A DNA stretch of 64,000 bases from Mytilus galloprovincialis (GCF_965363235.1 NC_134842.1:33108958-33172957); one strand, 5' to 3'; counted from the stretch's first letter, positions 1 through 12,782 are shown. Notes: a model not told the origin generated them from the sequence alone. Translations and numbers: made by a program.

Positions 1-257
1 TATCATAGCTACAAAGGAAAACAATGAGGCTGCATACCAAATGCATCATGCACAGTAAAAACCTGCAGAGCTGACTACATGTACATGTTTTCCAATACAA
101 ACATATTTCAGCTAAGGCTATCAAAATTTCAGGGGTGCCAGAGGATTTGCTTCTATTAACATTTTATATATAAAAACTTTGTTAGCGCTTAAAGTTCTCG
201 ATCTGTAACGATCACTAAAAAGGTCAGCAATGAGGAAACACCAAAATATATTATATA
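1..257. other. Unassigned AT-rich sequence
   Basis: I see no gene, tRNA or recognisable repeat here. The stretch precedes the inverted-end composite element that begins at 258. Confidence 0.5.
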
Positions 258-433
258 TGAGGCTCCCGCAGGGTCAAAAACGACCTGCGACCTAAGGGCT
301 TTTTAGAGTCGACTTCCGACCTGAGGGCCTTCTAGAAACGACCTGCGACCTGTAAAATTTGGATAGAACAACCTTTGACTTTGTCCCCATTTTAATTATC
401 TGACAGATCGGCAAAACGGCGTACAGTTTACCA

Positions 434-565
434 GGGTTGAGTTCAATATCGTAGCAGCTACGTAGCTTTTATCAATATCTATTTAACAACTAGTCTATAG
501 CTACACGTTCAATAGTCAAAATCTACGTAACACTATACGTAGCTGCTACGATATTGACTCAACCC
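434..565. repeat. Short fold-back MITE
   Basis: The first and last about 30 bases are inverted copies: GGGTTGAGTTCAATATCGTA at the left and TACGATATTGACTCAACCC at the right, with the internal core TAGCAGCTACGTAG mirrored. The 132-bp unit could form a long hairpin. It carries no coding sequence and lies inside the composite element. Confidence 0.65.
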
Positions 566-1092
566 ACTTTTCTGTTTCAGCCTATTTCCTCCGAGTTGTT
601 CCTCAGAGAGTTGTGTGAAAACTACATTCTTCCAACCAGTAGAACAAGGTCGGGAAGAATAATCAGCTGGCGTCATGACCGATTATCATGGTAGATCTGA
701 TAAAATAAAATGCCCAAATAACATGTCTGTTATTAAACATAAACTGCTAACTGTTGGTCAGCCATTCAGTTTTTCCAGCCATTTGTCACACTTTTGTCTA
801 CTTCATTATACTTCACTACACGCAGTAGAGAAGTATAACATGGTTGGGTATCCGTCCGTACTTCCATCTGTCTGACCGTCCCATGGGGGTATCCAGATGA
901 AGACTTGAGAACAGATCAAAGATCTAAGGGCACTAACTAAGCTACTAGCGTCTCTGTGTGTGCTCCAAAGAGACAAATGTATCCAGGTATTAATCTGTGT
1001 GGTTGCATCGTAGCTACCAATTCTGGCTTTTGTACAACTGGGTGAAGGCGCCGTCGATTTACTGATGTCTCGGGAGAGCAGCTTTAAAGCTC

Positions 1093-1700
1093 TCAACACT
1101 TGTTTTGCACACAATAGTGTGACAGATCCTCAGGATGGTTCAAGTTAATAACTGTGGACACAAAGAATGAGTTTGAGTATTGCTGAGTTTTACTGGTGGG
1201 AATGTCAAAGCACCCAGTATAGTTCCTCACTTGTTTTTCCACTTTATTTGTTGCCTGGTAATTTTCAAACTTTTTCCCTGTGATGGTTCTTCTTGGTCTG
1301 GCTGATTTTAAAAAGTCGTCTGGATCGATAGCAGGTACTAATCCCGCAACCACCTTGTACAAAAATATAAGTTTTTAGTTAGTGCGTCTGGCCTTTAGTT
1401 CTTTAAGTTCCAGTGTGTTGAGTATGTCTGTTATGCAGCCATCTTCTCTTGTTTTGTAGTCGCCTGTTATAAAGCATGCTGCTAGTCGTTGTATTCGCTC
1501 TAGTTTGTTTGAATCTACTATACTGTAGGGGTCCCATACTGTTGCTGTCTATTCCATTGTTGGTCTAACTAAGGAAATGTAAGGGGTTTTCTTACATTCC
1601 TGTGGGCAGTATCTTAAATTCCTTCTAAGGTAGCCAAGGGTTGAACTTGCCTTCTTTGCAACGTTTGTTATGCGGTGCTCTACTTCAGGTCTTCTGATAT
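1093..1700 (-). mobile_element. LINE fragment, C-terminal part of reverse transcriptase ORF (degraded)
   Basis: Minus-strand translation gives typical non-LTR retrotransposon C-terminal text: KKASSTLGYLRRNLRYCPQ followed by SLVRP (1549-1690), then LERIQRLAACFITGDY, then LYKVVAGLVPA and NSFFVSTVINLN (1093-1362). The pieces are spread over different frames, so the copy is 5'-truncated and frameshifted and makes no protein. The pattern 'LGFLRRNL...SLVRP..EYA..VWDP' is that of endonuclease/RT LINEs common in molluscs; the clade was not resolved. Confidence 0.65.
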
Positions 1701-1815
1701 CTGCACTCCTAGGTATGGGTTGTTCTGTTGTTGGAGTAATAATCTTGCCATTTATTGTGTAGAATCTCTGGCTTTTGTTTTTGATGCTTGAGTGTGTAGA
1801 ATATCTGGCTTTTGT

Positions 1816-2060
1816 TTTTGACAGAGAGGCCAGACTTGCAATGATGTACAAGATCGTCAACGACAAAATAGCCATCAGCAAAGACATGTACCTTCAAAGA
1901 CCAACTAGAATATACAGACATACACAACAGCATGGATACAAGGTACAAACAGGAACCAAAGACTGTAGGAAATGATCCTTCTTTGTTAACACCACCAAAA
2001 ACTGGAACAAACTGAATCCCCCATTGATCGCCACAGCAGTCATTTGAGACTTTCAAATCT
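1816..2060 (+). mobile_element. LINE fragment, extreme C-terminus, opposite orientation
   Basis: Plus-strand translation reads REARLAMMYKIVNDKIAISK and, after a stop, SFFVNTTKNWNKLNPPLIAT. This matches the C-terminal module (ARL.MMYKI.N....FFP.....WN.LP) of the same kind of LINE as the minus-strand fragment to its left, so two tail pieces lie in opposite orientation. The copy is dead and only about 80 codons remain. Confidence 0.6.
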
Positions 2061-2678
2061 CAAATGACCAACCGTACAAACTAAAGATGAACATTTTTTT
2101 ATCCTGTTTTTAACCATGCAGAACCAATTTGACAGTATATTCCGAAAGTTGAATGTGGGCAGTATATAGAAAAAGAAGAAGATATTGTGTTGGATTAGTA
2201 AAATACTGAATGTTTGGTTGAAACTACTGTTCTGAAAAAACGAATCTCAATATGCAAAAGAACAGATATGGATTAATGGCATGAAGACATCACGTATTGA
2301 TCATTAAATGTCACACAAAAATAAATCTAGAGCTGACGACACGAACTTCAATAGAGCAGGAACTTCCCAAGTTACAGACAGCCATCTCTGGATGGCCCCA
2401 ATTAAAACAAAAACAACTGAACCAAAAGACACAGCAAAATGTCCAAATATCTAATTTTAAACAAAAAGGTTTATCCAGGAACATATATGTCACTGGGTTA
2501 ATAACACAAGAATCGACACAACAATGACTTGAATGGATCTTTTAAATACAAAAATGACATTTGTCCTTTATGTTTGAAAAAACGACCTGCGACCTATACA
2601 TTTTTCTAAAAAACGACCCCTCGCGACGAAATTTAAAAGCGACCTTCCGACCTGAGGGGGTACCCTGTGGGAGCCTCA

Positions 2679-5214
2679 TTTATAATTAAGTTTCAATTTT
2701 TATTCTAAACAAATCAATGGTTATAAATGCTTTGTGTTATCATGAAGTTACAAAATTCTTATTGGTTTATTTTACATGAAAATAAAAAGCATGACTGATA
2801 ATATTTTTTCTTTATTTCCTTTGATAAATGACCTTCATTCTCTAAGTGAACTGTTTTTATTTATATTTTTTACTATCTAAAAATTCCTCTTAAAGTTTAT
2901 GATGAATTTCATTTGATAACAAAAATAAAGCTCTTCTTAATATAAAGTCATATATTCATATTCATGTACAATAATGAAATTCACAAAATAATTTTAAAAA
3001 CTATATCTTACTTTTTTGTTGCAGACTACAGATATCTATGTCCAGAAGTCTTTTATTAAAATTACATATGTTACATGCTCGTTACATGTCGATATGTTTA
3101 TAGGGCTATCAAAGCAGAATGTTATAAAGATTAAAAGATCTGAAATCCTAATTTTAATGAAGACGTACTCTACCTCTTCTAGATGTACCTTAGCTATTAA
3201 ACATTTGTATATTAAAGTCTTTAAATTCTCTTTTGAAGTATGAAATTAAAGGGTTTATGCAGACACATATTAAACCAGGAAGAAAAGAAAATACATTTTA
3301 ACTATTTAAACTTGTAAAATACTGACATTTGAACTAACAGTAATTAATCAGAAACTTGTTAAACAAATGTATGACACATAGCCCGATCCCAAGGTTTAAA
3401 TTGCATACAATTCACTTTCACTGTGCACATGGTGCATATTACAAAAAAACACTTTTTTGTCTTATTCCTAAGAATCCTAGCCAAATGATCTTCATGATGT
3501 TGATATAATCCTTTCATCTTATTTTTTTTATAACAAATTATTCTTTTTTCTTTATACAAAACTGTCATGACTGTGTTCAAATAAAATCTTAAACGCAATA
3601 CATGCATATCATAGCCTTAACTTCAAAAATCCATTTTATCATATTATATTTCACCTTAAACATTGTTAAAAGATAACAACATACTTGACATAAAGAATGA
3701 ATGAAACATGCCATGCACTTTACTTTAATGAGTAATTTTTATATCAGTGCCTAGATTGTTCAATATGGGTGGTGAAAAAGGAATTAAATCATAAGCATTT
3801 TGCTGTTGCTTAAGAATTGTGATCAATGGCATGCCAATCAATTTTAATCAAAATAGTAAACACTGACCCTGTTGTAATATTAACTTATTTTTTTATTCAA
3901 ATTTAAATAGCTATTTATCAAGGATACAAGAAAGTCTACTACGGTAGTAATGCTCTATAAATTTATTTTACTTTTAAAAATCTAGATCTTAACATATCCT
4001 TTTGACACTGATTTTATTTTTTTTTGTAAATGTAATAATGTTTTAAATGTACTGGCAAATATGGAAATAAAATAACAATTACAGAAAAAAAACATAATGT
4101 ATATTTTGTATATATCATATATATGTAAAGGCTTACCTGAAGTCAGCTATCAGTCTGATTTCCAGGTAAACCTGTCATAGACTGTTACCTGCGCAGGTAG
4201 ACATTATGGGTGAGACCAAAACAAATTCCTTGATAGTCCCCATAAACCAATAAACACTTCCTTCCTCTTATCAATTAATCCTACTTTTATGAGAAGCTCA
4301 AGTTTGTTTTATCAGGATTAAGTGCTTTACGGCTATCATTAAAATGTTTGATTTCACTTTTAAAAATGTTACAAACAAAATGTTTTGTGATGATGTAAAA
4401 GCTTTGCTACTGACTTTATACAGAATTTATATAATGTAATTTATGTACTGTTAAACAGTATAATGCTTTGTTTAGAGGTTTTTATATTTTAAGGTGTTCC
4501 GATGTCAATATTAGCTGTAAACCATGTAAACAGACATGAAAGATATTTTCAAGGGTCAACTTGAATTCACAATTTTTCAAAGCTATTTGTAACAACGTCA
4601 TGAAAATTGGCAGCTTCAAGTTAACTGTTATTAATTTTTTTATCCTGTTTATTACAAGTCAACATTGCAATCAAGGGGAAAATATACAGTCAGGCATTAG
4701 TTGTCACTCCATCTTTAAGGAATCTGGATTATAGGTAATAAAATATATATCAAAATCATTTTTTTTTTAATTGATGTAAATTTCTTGGTGACAAATAATC
4801 TTCTCTTTTTAATGACTTCATCGTGAACTAGACATCATTGAGATAAGAGTCATCTCTTTGGGTCCCCCTGTAAACAAATATAGTAGAAAATTTGTTTGGA
4901 TAAGCTGATGTAAAGCATTTTTTTTAGTTAGTACATAGTCTTGTTATGTGCTGAGAGTGATTTCTCAAGAGCGGACACAACCTTTACCACAGGGCATGTG
5001 GTTTTCAACTGGAACCAGTTTTTGAACTTGACCTTTGACCTAAGAAGTTGAACATACATTTTTTTGACACACCCAATATATACATGTGAAGTATAATATA
5101 TGAAATATAACGGTTCACTAGCTATAGAGCAGACCCAATTCTATATGGACAGACAGACTGATTCCTTTGTTAGATAAGGAAGCATCATAGTATTCTACCT
5201 TTTGAAATATGAAG
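2679..5214. other. Intergenic AT-rich sequence, no gene found
   Basis: No conserved reading frame or RNA gene could be recognised in 2.5 kb. On the minus strand CTTCAG|GTAAGC near 4135-4140 is a good splice-donor match behind a short GC-richer tract (about 4140-4215). It could be a noncoding first exon of a gene lying off the left edge, but nothing else supports this. Confidence 0.4.
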
Positions 5215-5221
5215 CTCTAAA

Positions 5222-5414
5222 GGGGGTCTCATTGGGGGTACTGATCCCGGATCACGCTTACCCTATATACGTAAGCAATTCTCATTTTTTTGTAATTTCC
5301 CGTGTCCCGTTAGATTCATTCCCCGTTTTCACGGCACAATACTTTGACTTTCATGTGTCACGCTTACAAAAAATCTGCAATCCCGTGTTACGCTTAGACC
5401 CCAAATGAGACCCA
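5222..5414. mobile_element. MITE with inverted ends GGGTCTCATTGGGG
   Basis: The left end GGGGGTCTCATTGGGG and right end CCCCAAATGAGACCC are inverted copies. The direct repeat CTCTAAA flanks the element on both sides (5215-5221 and 5415-5421), a 7-bp (perhaps 8-bp) target duplication consistent with a hAT-like element. It is 193 bp long and noncoding. Confidence 0.7.
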
Positions 5415-5847
5415 CTCTAAACACATAGTTTCCACAGTTCCTACCACATCTAAATTGCTATCCCCATGACCTTCTCTAAAAAGTCAAGACCATAAACAAA
5501 TCCATGGTTTTGTAATCACATTCACAGAAATTAATCAAATTTGTGACATTCCATGATTTGCGTACTTGGACTAAGTGTATTACTCTTAAACAGAATATTT
5601 CATGCCTTTCTCACAATCAATCCCTGTTCCCAGTAGATGATGTTGTAATCATAGAGCAGCAGAATATGTCAGCTTCATCTATTAGGTTATATTTTTTAGA
5701 TTACTTTGAGAAATCGAAAACCCATATTTGAAACAGAAAGTTTTGTGGAAGGTTAGCAGTAACGAAAATGAACGAAATCCAGAAATTGTTTATACATTTT
5801 ACATGTATTAACTGTCAATGAAACACAAAAATGTCATGCAGGGATCA

Positions 5848-7434
5848 TAGTCCAAATAATTATGGCGCTTTGGAAAGCTATTATATTATATGCTTTTATT
5901 TATTGTTTTTATGCTTTAAGTTTGTTATTATTTTATGATTTTCAAGTGATTTGCTGACTCCCTCATTGCACATAGAGGCGCTTGCCACATGAACTTTGAC
6001 TCTGGAGGCTCACAGATCAAATAGATTTGCTTTCATTATATATATACTTGCATAGTGTTGGATAATCGGTTGAAAATACCAACCGATTATCTATTACAAT
6101 CGGATGACAGCAACCAACCGACTATCGGTTATAATCGCTTCATAATACCTTGCCCTTTTGTTTTTTAAATGAAATCATGCATTTAGTCTCATTGTACATG
6201 TCTAATGTGTATATTCCATATCATTGCAGAGTTTATATATTCATATTTATGATCTTTTATTTCCCTTTCATATTCTGGCGTACTAAATTATAATCCTGGT
6301 ACCTTTGATAATTATTTATTTAGCAGTTAAAACAATGAATTAATAAGAATCAAGATTCATATTAAAGATATTTTATCTCATAATTACAACATTAATTACC
6401 AACAGTGACACTAACATTTCTAAATTTCAATGGTGTCAATAAAATTTCAATAACATAGCTGTGTAAACATTTGAATGCTTCTAATTAGGAAAAGATATAT
6501 TAAGTTTTTAACTTTAAAAAATTTAAAATTAACAGAAAAAAATAAAAAATGCATTTGCATTATAATATTTACAGTAAACAAAAGGGATTAAGCCAAAGTC
6601 TGTTAATTCGTGTAGAATGCTTTTTTTTTCATTTTTGTGATCATTATTTTCTGTCAATTGTGTCATTTGTGCGTCTGAACTTATAATTGCAAGAATGCGG
6701 AATTAAAACATAGTTAAACCGTATCCGATTCGCGATTCTTATATTTATTAATGGCGGACAAATTTCGGAAAATTTACAAAAATAAACGATGTTTGGCAAG
6801 CAATTTGGAAAGGAATATGACGTTTTTTATGCTACAAATGGATAAAACATTAATAAAAGGCAATTTGCAATACGTTTTAATGAAGCAAAGAAATTATTTT
6901 GTCTAAAATCAGAATGATTTGTACGCTCTCAAGTATAAACAAGAACCAGTATTGAAAGAAAGTCTTTCATTCAAAGTTATTAATCTTAAATAACATTCCT
7001 TCAATCTGCAAATATGTATAGTCAATGCTTTTGTCACGTTTATAGAGAAGGAAATTGGTTATTGGTAATTATAGGATGTTTGACATTGTTATTGTCATCG
7101 ACTGGTATTTTTGTTATTATTTGTTTGACTGCGCATGTAAAATGCAAACCGTAAACGGACCGGAAGTTGACAAGCTAAAAGTCCGGAAACTTTAACGACA
7201 ATCGATTGAACAAAATCCCAATCGATTATCGACATCGCCAGGCCCAACCAACTGATTTCCGACTTATTCCGATCATCGGAACAACACTATACTTGCATGC
7301 TTTTTTCATTTTTGTTTGATAGTATTTGCATGATATTGCATGATTTTTCTATGTGATAGTCGATTAAAGAGCTCACTAGAGCTCATGTTTTGTCTGTTTA
7401 CTTACTTACTTTGACGTCATAATTATTTGGACTA
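5848..7434. mobile_element. Mutator-like MITE (TAGTCCAAATAATTATG ends), split by a nested insertion
   Basis: The ends are TAGTCCAAATAATTATG and CATAATTATTTGGACTA, a perfect inverted pair. The 10-bp direct repeat GCAGGGATCA flanks the element (5838-5847 and 7435-7444), the 9-11-bp target duplication typical of Mutator-like elements. Without the nested element at 6053-7289 and its 8-bp duplication it would be about 342 bp. Further copies of the family lie at 21610-21953 and 37746-37921. Confidence 0.75.
6053..7289. mobile_element. Non-autonomous hAT-like transposon nested in a MITE
   Basis: The termini are TAGTGTTG and CAACACTA. The perfect 8-bp direct repeat TACTTGCA flanks the element at 6045-6052 and 7290-7297, the target-duplication length of hAT transposons. 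Subterminal regions carry repeated ATCGGTT/AACCGAT and AATCGATT motifs on both sides. At 1237 bp with no transposase frame it must be mobilised in trans, if at all. It sits wholly inside the Mutator-like MITE and is therefore the younger insertion. Confidence 0.78.
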
Positions 7435-7444
7435 GCAGGGATCA

Positions 7445-8264
7445 TAGGAAGTTATATAAACTATTTTTTTTTTTATATTTTTTTTAAACATGTTAAAACA
7501 GACAAACATTTTGTATCATTGTTAATTTAGCTGATACATGCTATTGTTTTGCTATTCTATTAATAAATAATAACTTCATAATTGATATAAATGTTATATT
7601 TTTACATTGCACTATTTTTTACATCTTTTTTTATTTCCTGACTTAAGCGGTTTCCTTAAACATATTATTACTGAAGTATGTCAGCTGTAGTTATTACTCA
7701 TGTGAAGATTGCATTGTTACAAACGTGTGTTACTCATGCATTGTCACACATGACATGTATCTACAGGATATAGATAAAAGGGGGGTATGCCTGCATCCAA
7801 ATACGTAAATAGTCAAGCTAGGAGTAAAAATTATTTACTCGATGGGATTAATCAGGTAATTCAACAGAACATGAGTATAAAACCTGCACACTATACAAAA
7901 AATGTTATTATGCATTGCATGAAACTGGCAAATTTACCTTTCTAACCTGTCTTCTCTGTTTACTTGCAATATCCCGCCAGTCAGTTTGTAAATAAATCAT
8001 AACACGTGATTAATGACATTTTGGCGCGAAAATAAAACAATACGGAAAGAATGTGTATACATTCCGGATTAAGACAATTCTGTGTCACAGCTGGTACATT
8101 ATAATCTTAGATAGTGTTTTGTTTTTTCTCTGACCAAAGGCACATATTGGTATAAAAAAAATGTATTTATCAGTATCAATACTTTAATTTATTTTAATAC
8201 AGGCTAAGGGAGGTTACAAAAAGGAGATGATCATTTAGGTCAAAATTATTGCATTTTTAATAGA
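7445..8264. other. Unassigned AT-rich sequence
   Basis: No gene, inverted-end element or structured RNA was recognised. Only homopolymer runs and scattered ATG-initiated frames shorter than 60 codons are visible. Confidence 0.4.
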
Positions 8265-8665
8265 AAATTTTCAGGACATCCGACTGCAGAATTAGATTTC
8301 AGGATTAATCTTCAAATCATCGAGGACTTTTAGGCTCTCAGTAATTCGATTTTATGATATTCTAAAAAAATAATTCAGGAATCGCGGCCTAAAAAACAAT
8401 TTGTCAACATAATTTTATCATGGTTTATGAGGTCATGAAAAATTTTCAATGATATCCTTTATATTTATTCAGCTCCATGATTATATATTCCTAGATCTCC
8501 ATAATTCAATTTCAGGATATCTTTCAATATTCAAGGATGTCCATGATTTTATATCCAAGGACCTGCACTCGGAGGTCCTGAATTAAAGGATTGAGGACAT
8601 TCATGAGTATTTAAGGATTAACCTGAAATTGATTTATGGTGGTCCTTTAAATATTTCCGGAGTTC
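8265..8665. repeat. Imperfect fold-back repeat
   Basis: The left arm (for example ATTTCAGGATTAATCTTCAAA at about 8297) is mirrored in the right arm (TTTAAGGATTAACCTGAAAT at about 8610), with further imperfect matches outward and inward. The unit is probably an old palindromic MITE. No target duplication was found. Confidence 0.4.
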
Positions 8666-9735
8666 CTACAAAATACAATACTATTGACTGAATCTGCGCC
8701 TCATATATATGTAGGTATAAATGTTAAAGAAGCCAAAGTAAAAGAAGTCATGAAGACGAAGTCCGGATTAAAACAGCTAACTATTCAATTAAGGTATGAA
8801 GTGATTTACCCTCTGTCCTCATCTCTAATTTTGAGCAAAAGTCATGGTATTTCTATAATATTGCACATAGTAGTATGGCTAAAACACAGACAGACTGTCA
8901 AAACCATATTATGGAATGACGATGCATACTATGTTAGTTCCATTAACTTAAACACACAGCATTTATCTACACTTGTACATTTCTAACTGTCTTGTACTTA
9001 GGACTTGTTAACAAAATAAGCTTACAAAGCTTAGATATGTAAAATCCTTCAGAATCTCTATTGATTCGAGCTCGAGACTTCACATCCTTGCAGTATCAAA
9101 GCTGATGCACAATCTGCTAGTATCTTGATCAACTGTCGCGCCTTTATTAGAAACTTTTTAAATTACTTTCACTTTAGACAAAATGAATATTAAGCAGATG
9201 ATAACTACATGTAAATGATATCACACTTCATCTCAAGACATGGTTATTTGTCTGACAGTTCAATTTTGTCTGCAGAAAATAAAACTAGTCATTTGTCAAA
9301 TTATAACCAGGGTGTGTGTTTTCTTGTTTTTGTTCAAATATCTTTTTGATCGAGTTAAGCCGTTTCAATTAATATTTTAATTTTCCTAGTGTGTGTGTTT
9401 TTTTTTTTCATGTTGTATTGTTGCACTATTGTCTCAGGTTATGGTGAAGGTTGGCGTCTGTTAAAACTTTAAAACTCGTTGAATTGTTATGCACCTGTTC
9501 CAAGTCATAAACCAGTTGTTTAGTGCTTGTTGTTGTGGTTCATACGTGTTTCTTTTTTTCTCGTTATTTTATATAGATAAGACCGCTTGTTTCTCTGTTT
9601 TAATTGTTCTACACTATTGATTTAGGGACCTTTATAGCGTGCTGTTTACTGTGCGCCACGGCTTTGTAATGAAGGTCATACTTTGACCTATAATTGTTAA
9701 CTTTTTATAAAATGTGACTTGTTATTTTGTAAATA
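8666..9735. other. Unassigned AT-rich sequence
   Basis: A 100-codon plus-strand frame (8684-8986) has no recognisable family features and starts within the tail of the fold-back repeat, so I do not call it a gene. Nothing else stands out. Confidence 0.4.
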
Positions 9736-9740
9736 GTCGG

Positions 9741-9910
9741 CAGAGGCGGATTTAGAGGGGGGCCCAGGGGGCCCAGGGGGCCCGGGCCCCCCCTTTTTGG
9801 GAAAAAATTTGGTTGCTTATATAGGGAATCACTGAAGCATGACTGGAGCGGGCCCCCTCTTAGGTCAGTCAGTGGGCCCCCACTTATGAAAATTTCTGGA
9901 TCCGCCACTG
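9741..9910 (-). mobile_element. MITE with CAGTGGCGGATCC ends, copy 1
   Basis: The element starts CAGAGGCGGATTTAG and ends CTGGATCCGCCACTG, with a G/C-rich core (GGGCCC runs). The 5-bp direct repeat GTCGG flanks it (9736-9740 and 9911-9915). The same sequence in the opposite orientation lies at 50114-50270, an older relative at 22579-22695, and a third form with the same ends at 25111-25258. Confidence 0.8.
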
Positions 9911-10224
9911 GTCGGATGACTGTATTACTAGTATGTTAACCAAGAATTTGAGTTGGGATCCCGAATGTTGCTTGTGAGGTCTATTCTACTCTTAATTGAC
10001 TGGAATTTTCAGTTTCAAACCAAAGTTTGGTGCATGGTTCTCTCCGGCTTCCTTCGCCAATAAAACCGGATCGCCACGAAACAGTATAAAAGTGCTGACA
10101 ATGGCGTTTATTTAATATTGCGTCTTTGATTTTAGAAATTGTGTATATACTGCTCACTGTTTGATATCTTTAGCGCAAAGACAGTATGTAATTATATAAT
10201 ATCACAAACAAACCAAACACTATC

Positions 10225-10730
10225 AATAACATCATATTGCAAGTTCAAAGTCGAAAATAAACTGACAATACCATTGATAAAAAAGAAAAAAAGACCAATA
10301 GACACACAATAGTACACAATACACAATATAGGAAACTAAAGACTGAGGAAAACGAACCCCACCAAAACATTGGTGTGATTTTCTGTGTTCCGGAAGGGAA
10401 AGCAGATTATGCTTCACGTGTGGCACCTGTCGTGTTGCTCATGTAAGTACACACCCGGTAATAAGTCAGATTGGGTAAGTCAAATGCATGAAAAGGGAAC
10501 GAAATCGTAGTTACGACATTAGGAACACAATGACATCCGCTATCATCTGCGATACAGATATTCCAAAACTGTCGACCAACTCGTCATGCCGTCGGTCAAA
10601 TTTTAACTTACCTTTTGAAACTCTTGGTTAAATAGCTTCCTTGGGAGCAGCAACCCTTATCGAGGAAATCATGATAGGAAATGCAAGCAAGGAAAATCGT
10701 ATGGATGCGTTCAACATAGTCACAAAATTT
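10225..10730. repeat. Dispersed bivalve repeat
   Basis: From recall, the tract beginning near AACTGACAATACCATTGATA, through GAACCCCACCAAAAC and GGCACCTGTCGTGTTGCT, to AATCATGATAGGAAATGCAA is a widely dispersed repeat in Mytilus and other bivalves. No coding capacity or ends are visible here, so the family is not assigned to a class. Confidence 0.5.
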
Positions 10731-11199
10731 TGATTGTTTAGTGCGAGAACGTCATGATATCTATATAGAGCAGAAAGTAAAGACGTTTGTGTATGAAATC
10801 AGCCTCATAAACATAAAATTAATAAGTCGACAAGAAGAGAAACACGGTTGGTTCCCATGGGAGTGCCGATTGTTTGCTGTAAACAACTCCTACAAACTTA
10901 ATACATGTGTTGTCAAACAAGAAATCAAGCATGTTGATAATGTCAAATTCAGAGAATTTTTTTTTTTAATCAGAGTGTTTTTTACAAAATAGGAGTTATC
11001 CCTCCCTTAGACAAAATACTCGTATATACGTTGGTCATTATTTTTATGAAACAAATCAAGACCAACTCTTTCAATTTGGTTTTTTTTTTTTTTTAGTTTG
11101 GAATGGGAATACCTGTGTAAAGTGAAGAGAGATCAAATGTGATATTTTTGTACTCGTAGGAAGCAGAATTCATTCAGAACCTTCTAAAAGACAAAAAAA

Positions 11200-11945
11200 A
11201 AAAAGCACCTTCCGAAATTCTTTAATTTTACTTCCGATATATTGATGATGTCCTATCATTGAATAACCGATATTTCAGCCAATACTTACATCTCATATAT
11301 ACCAGTAGACTTGAAATTAAGGATACTACTGATACTAGAAGGACTGCTTCATACCTAGATCTGTTCTCAATATTGACACAGATGAACGACTTCACACGAA
11401 AATCACTGATAAACGAGACGATTTTAACTTCCCAATTATCAATTTCCCATTTCTCAGCAGTAACATACCCTCTGTCCCTTCGTATGGTGACATATCTCAA
11501 TTAATACGTTATTATCGTGCATGTTCACACTATACGGACTTCATATACAGGGGTGTGCTCCTAACGCAGAAACTGCTCCAACAAAGTTTTGAGGACAGAT
11601 TAAAAATGACACTCCGTAAATTTTTACGGACACCATCACGAATTGCTTGATCCATACGAAGTGTCTTTGTCCAAACTCTCTAAGGACATTTTAACCACGT
11701 GTTAGATTGAGGTTTGTCAATATCGTCGTCTGATCTTTTTTAACTACCGAACATGACTTATTCCCAATTGTTTTGCTGAGTGTGAATTCGCATTGCTATA
11801 AGACGTGTCACGGTACTTTTCTATCTCAAATTTATGTATTTAGTTTTGATGTTAGATTTGTTATGCTCATTGGATTTTGTCAAATGTTTTAACGTTTGTA
11901 GTTTTATTTTTTTTTTCTGTCGTATTCGTGTGTTATGGTAAAGAT
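11200..11945 (+). mobile_element. Reverse-transcriptase fossil, family unresolved
   Basis: Plus-strand reading contains an RT palm signature (YIDDV with SLNN after it) near 11225-11260, then LEIKDTTDT and ASYLDL, and later text resembling the RT C-terminus up to about 11700. A T-rich tail-like region follows. The element is old and broken in several places. I recognise the arrangement from mussel genomes but cannot place it in a clade. Confidence 0.5.
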
Positions 11946-12439
11946 AATTAATCATCCAGTTAGTTCATTTATTAGATTTAAGTTTGGATCAACGAAATTT
12001 ATACGATATATTTGGTTTACAGTTTGATTCATAAGAAACGCCGACATAGCTAGATAATACTATTAGTTATCTAATAACCTCCACAATTTGATATTAATTA
12101 GTATTGTAATTTTCATTGTTATTAATAAATGTAAAACCAGTCTTACAAATCTAATCTTGAATTCTATCCTAATTCTATCTTATTTTGGGTAATCTTTTTT
12201 AGAAATTCAAATGTGACGTCACTTTGTGCGTTGACGGCTTTGGATAACTCGACTGCTGGTTTAGGGTATTGTAATGTATCCGTTTTTATTCTGTAGTTAT
12301 TCACCACTTCGGTTTTATCATGTATATCTGTTATATAGTCATTTTAAACAATTTTAATACTGTTTGCAAAAGTATGAATTATTTTAAATAATGAGGATGT
12401 CCTTATCCCAGGCAGATAACCCTAGCCGTATTGGTCACA

Positions 12440-12595
12440 ACGTTTTGCAACATTTGATCCTCAGTGCTCTTCAATTTTGTAATTATTTTGGCTTTCGGAC
12501 TTTTTTTCATCTGGGCGTCGCTGGTTGGTCTTGTGTGGACGAAACGCACGTCTGGCGTATTAAAATTTAAACCTGGTACCTTTTGTTAGCTATTA
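12440..12595 (+). repeat. Half copy of the 'GACGAAACGCGCGTCTGGCG' repeat family
   Basis: GACGAAACGCACGTCTGGCG followed by TAAACCTGGTACCTT matches the right arm of the fold-back element at 40309-40811 (GACGAAATCCGCGTCTAGCG, then AAGTCCTGGTATCTATGATG). Only one arm is present here. Confidence 0.55.
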
Positions 12596-12782
12596 TTCGT
12601 GTGTTTCTCTGTCCTATATGTTCTCCCATTTATTGATATTGTAGTCCTGTCATGTAATGTTATATTTAACATTGCCATAAAATCGGGAAGTTTTGCATGC
12701 CAAAAAACCAGATTCAACCCATCCTTTTGTTCTTAAAATGTCTTATTCAAATTCAGGAAAATGGCCATTGTTATATCATAGT

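Larger units (their letters stand above)
258..2678. mobile_element. Composite element with inverted ends TGAGGCTCCC and subterminal tandem units
   Basis: The left end reads TGAGGCTCCCGCAGGGT and the right end ACCCTGTGGGAGCCTCA, which are inverted copies with one mismatch. Just inside the left end (about 283-370) lie about three imperfect 29-bp units carrying GACCTGCGACCT or GACTTCCGACCT. Similar units occur at about 2580-2660 inside the right end, in the same orientation, so the units are direct while the extreme ends are inverted. The interior holds a small fold-back (434-565) and two LINE fragments, so this looks like a non-autonomous DNA transposon that took later insertions. No clear target-site duplication was found; the superfamily is unknown. 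Confidence 0.5.

Noticed and set aside
4130-4215. Noncoding first exon of an unseen minus-strand gene
   Set aside because: There is one good donor match (CTTCAG|GTAAGC) but no downstream coding exon in the window, so it is noted only in the gap description.
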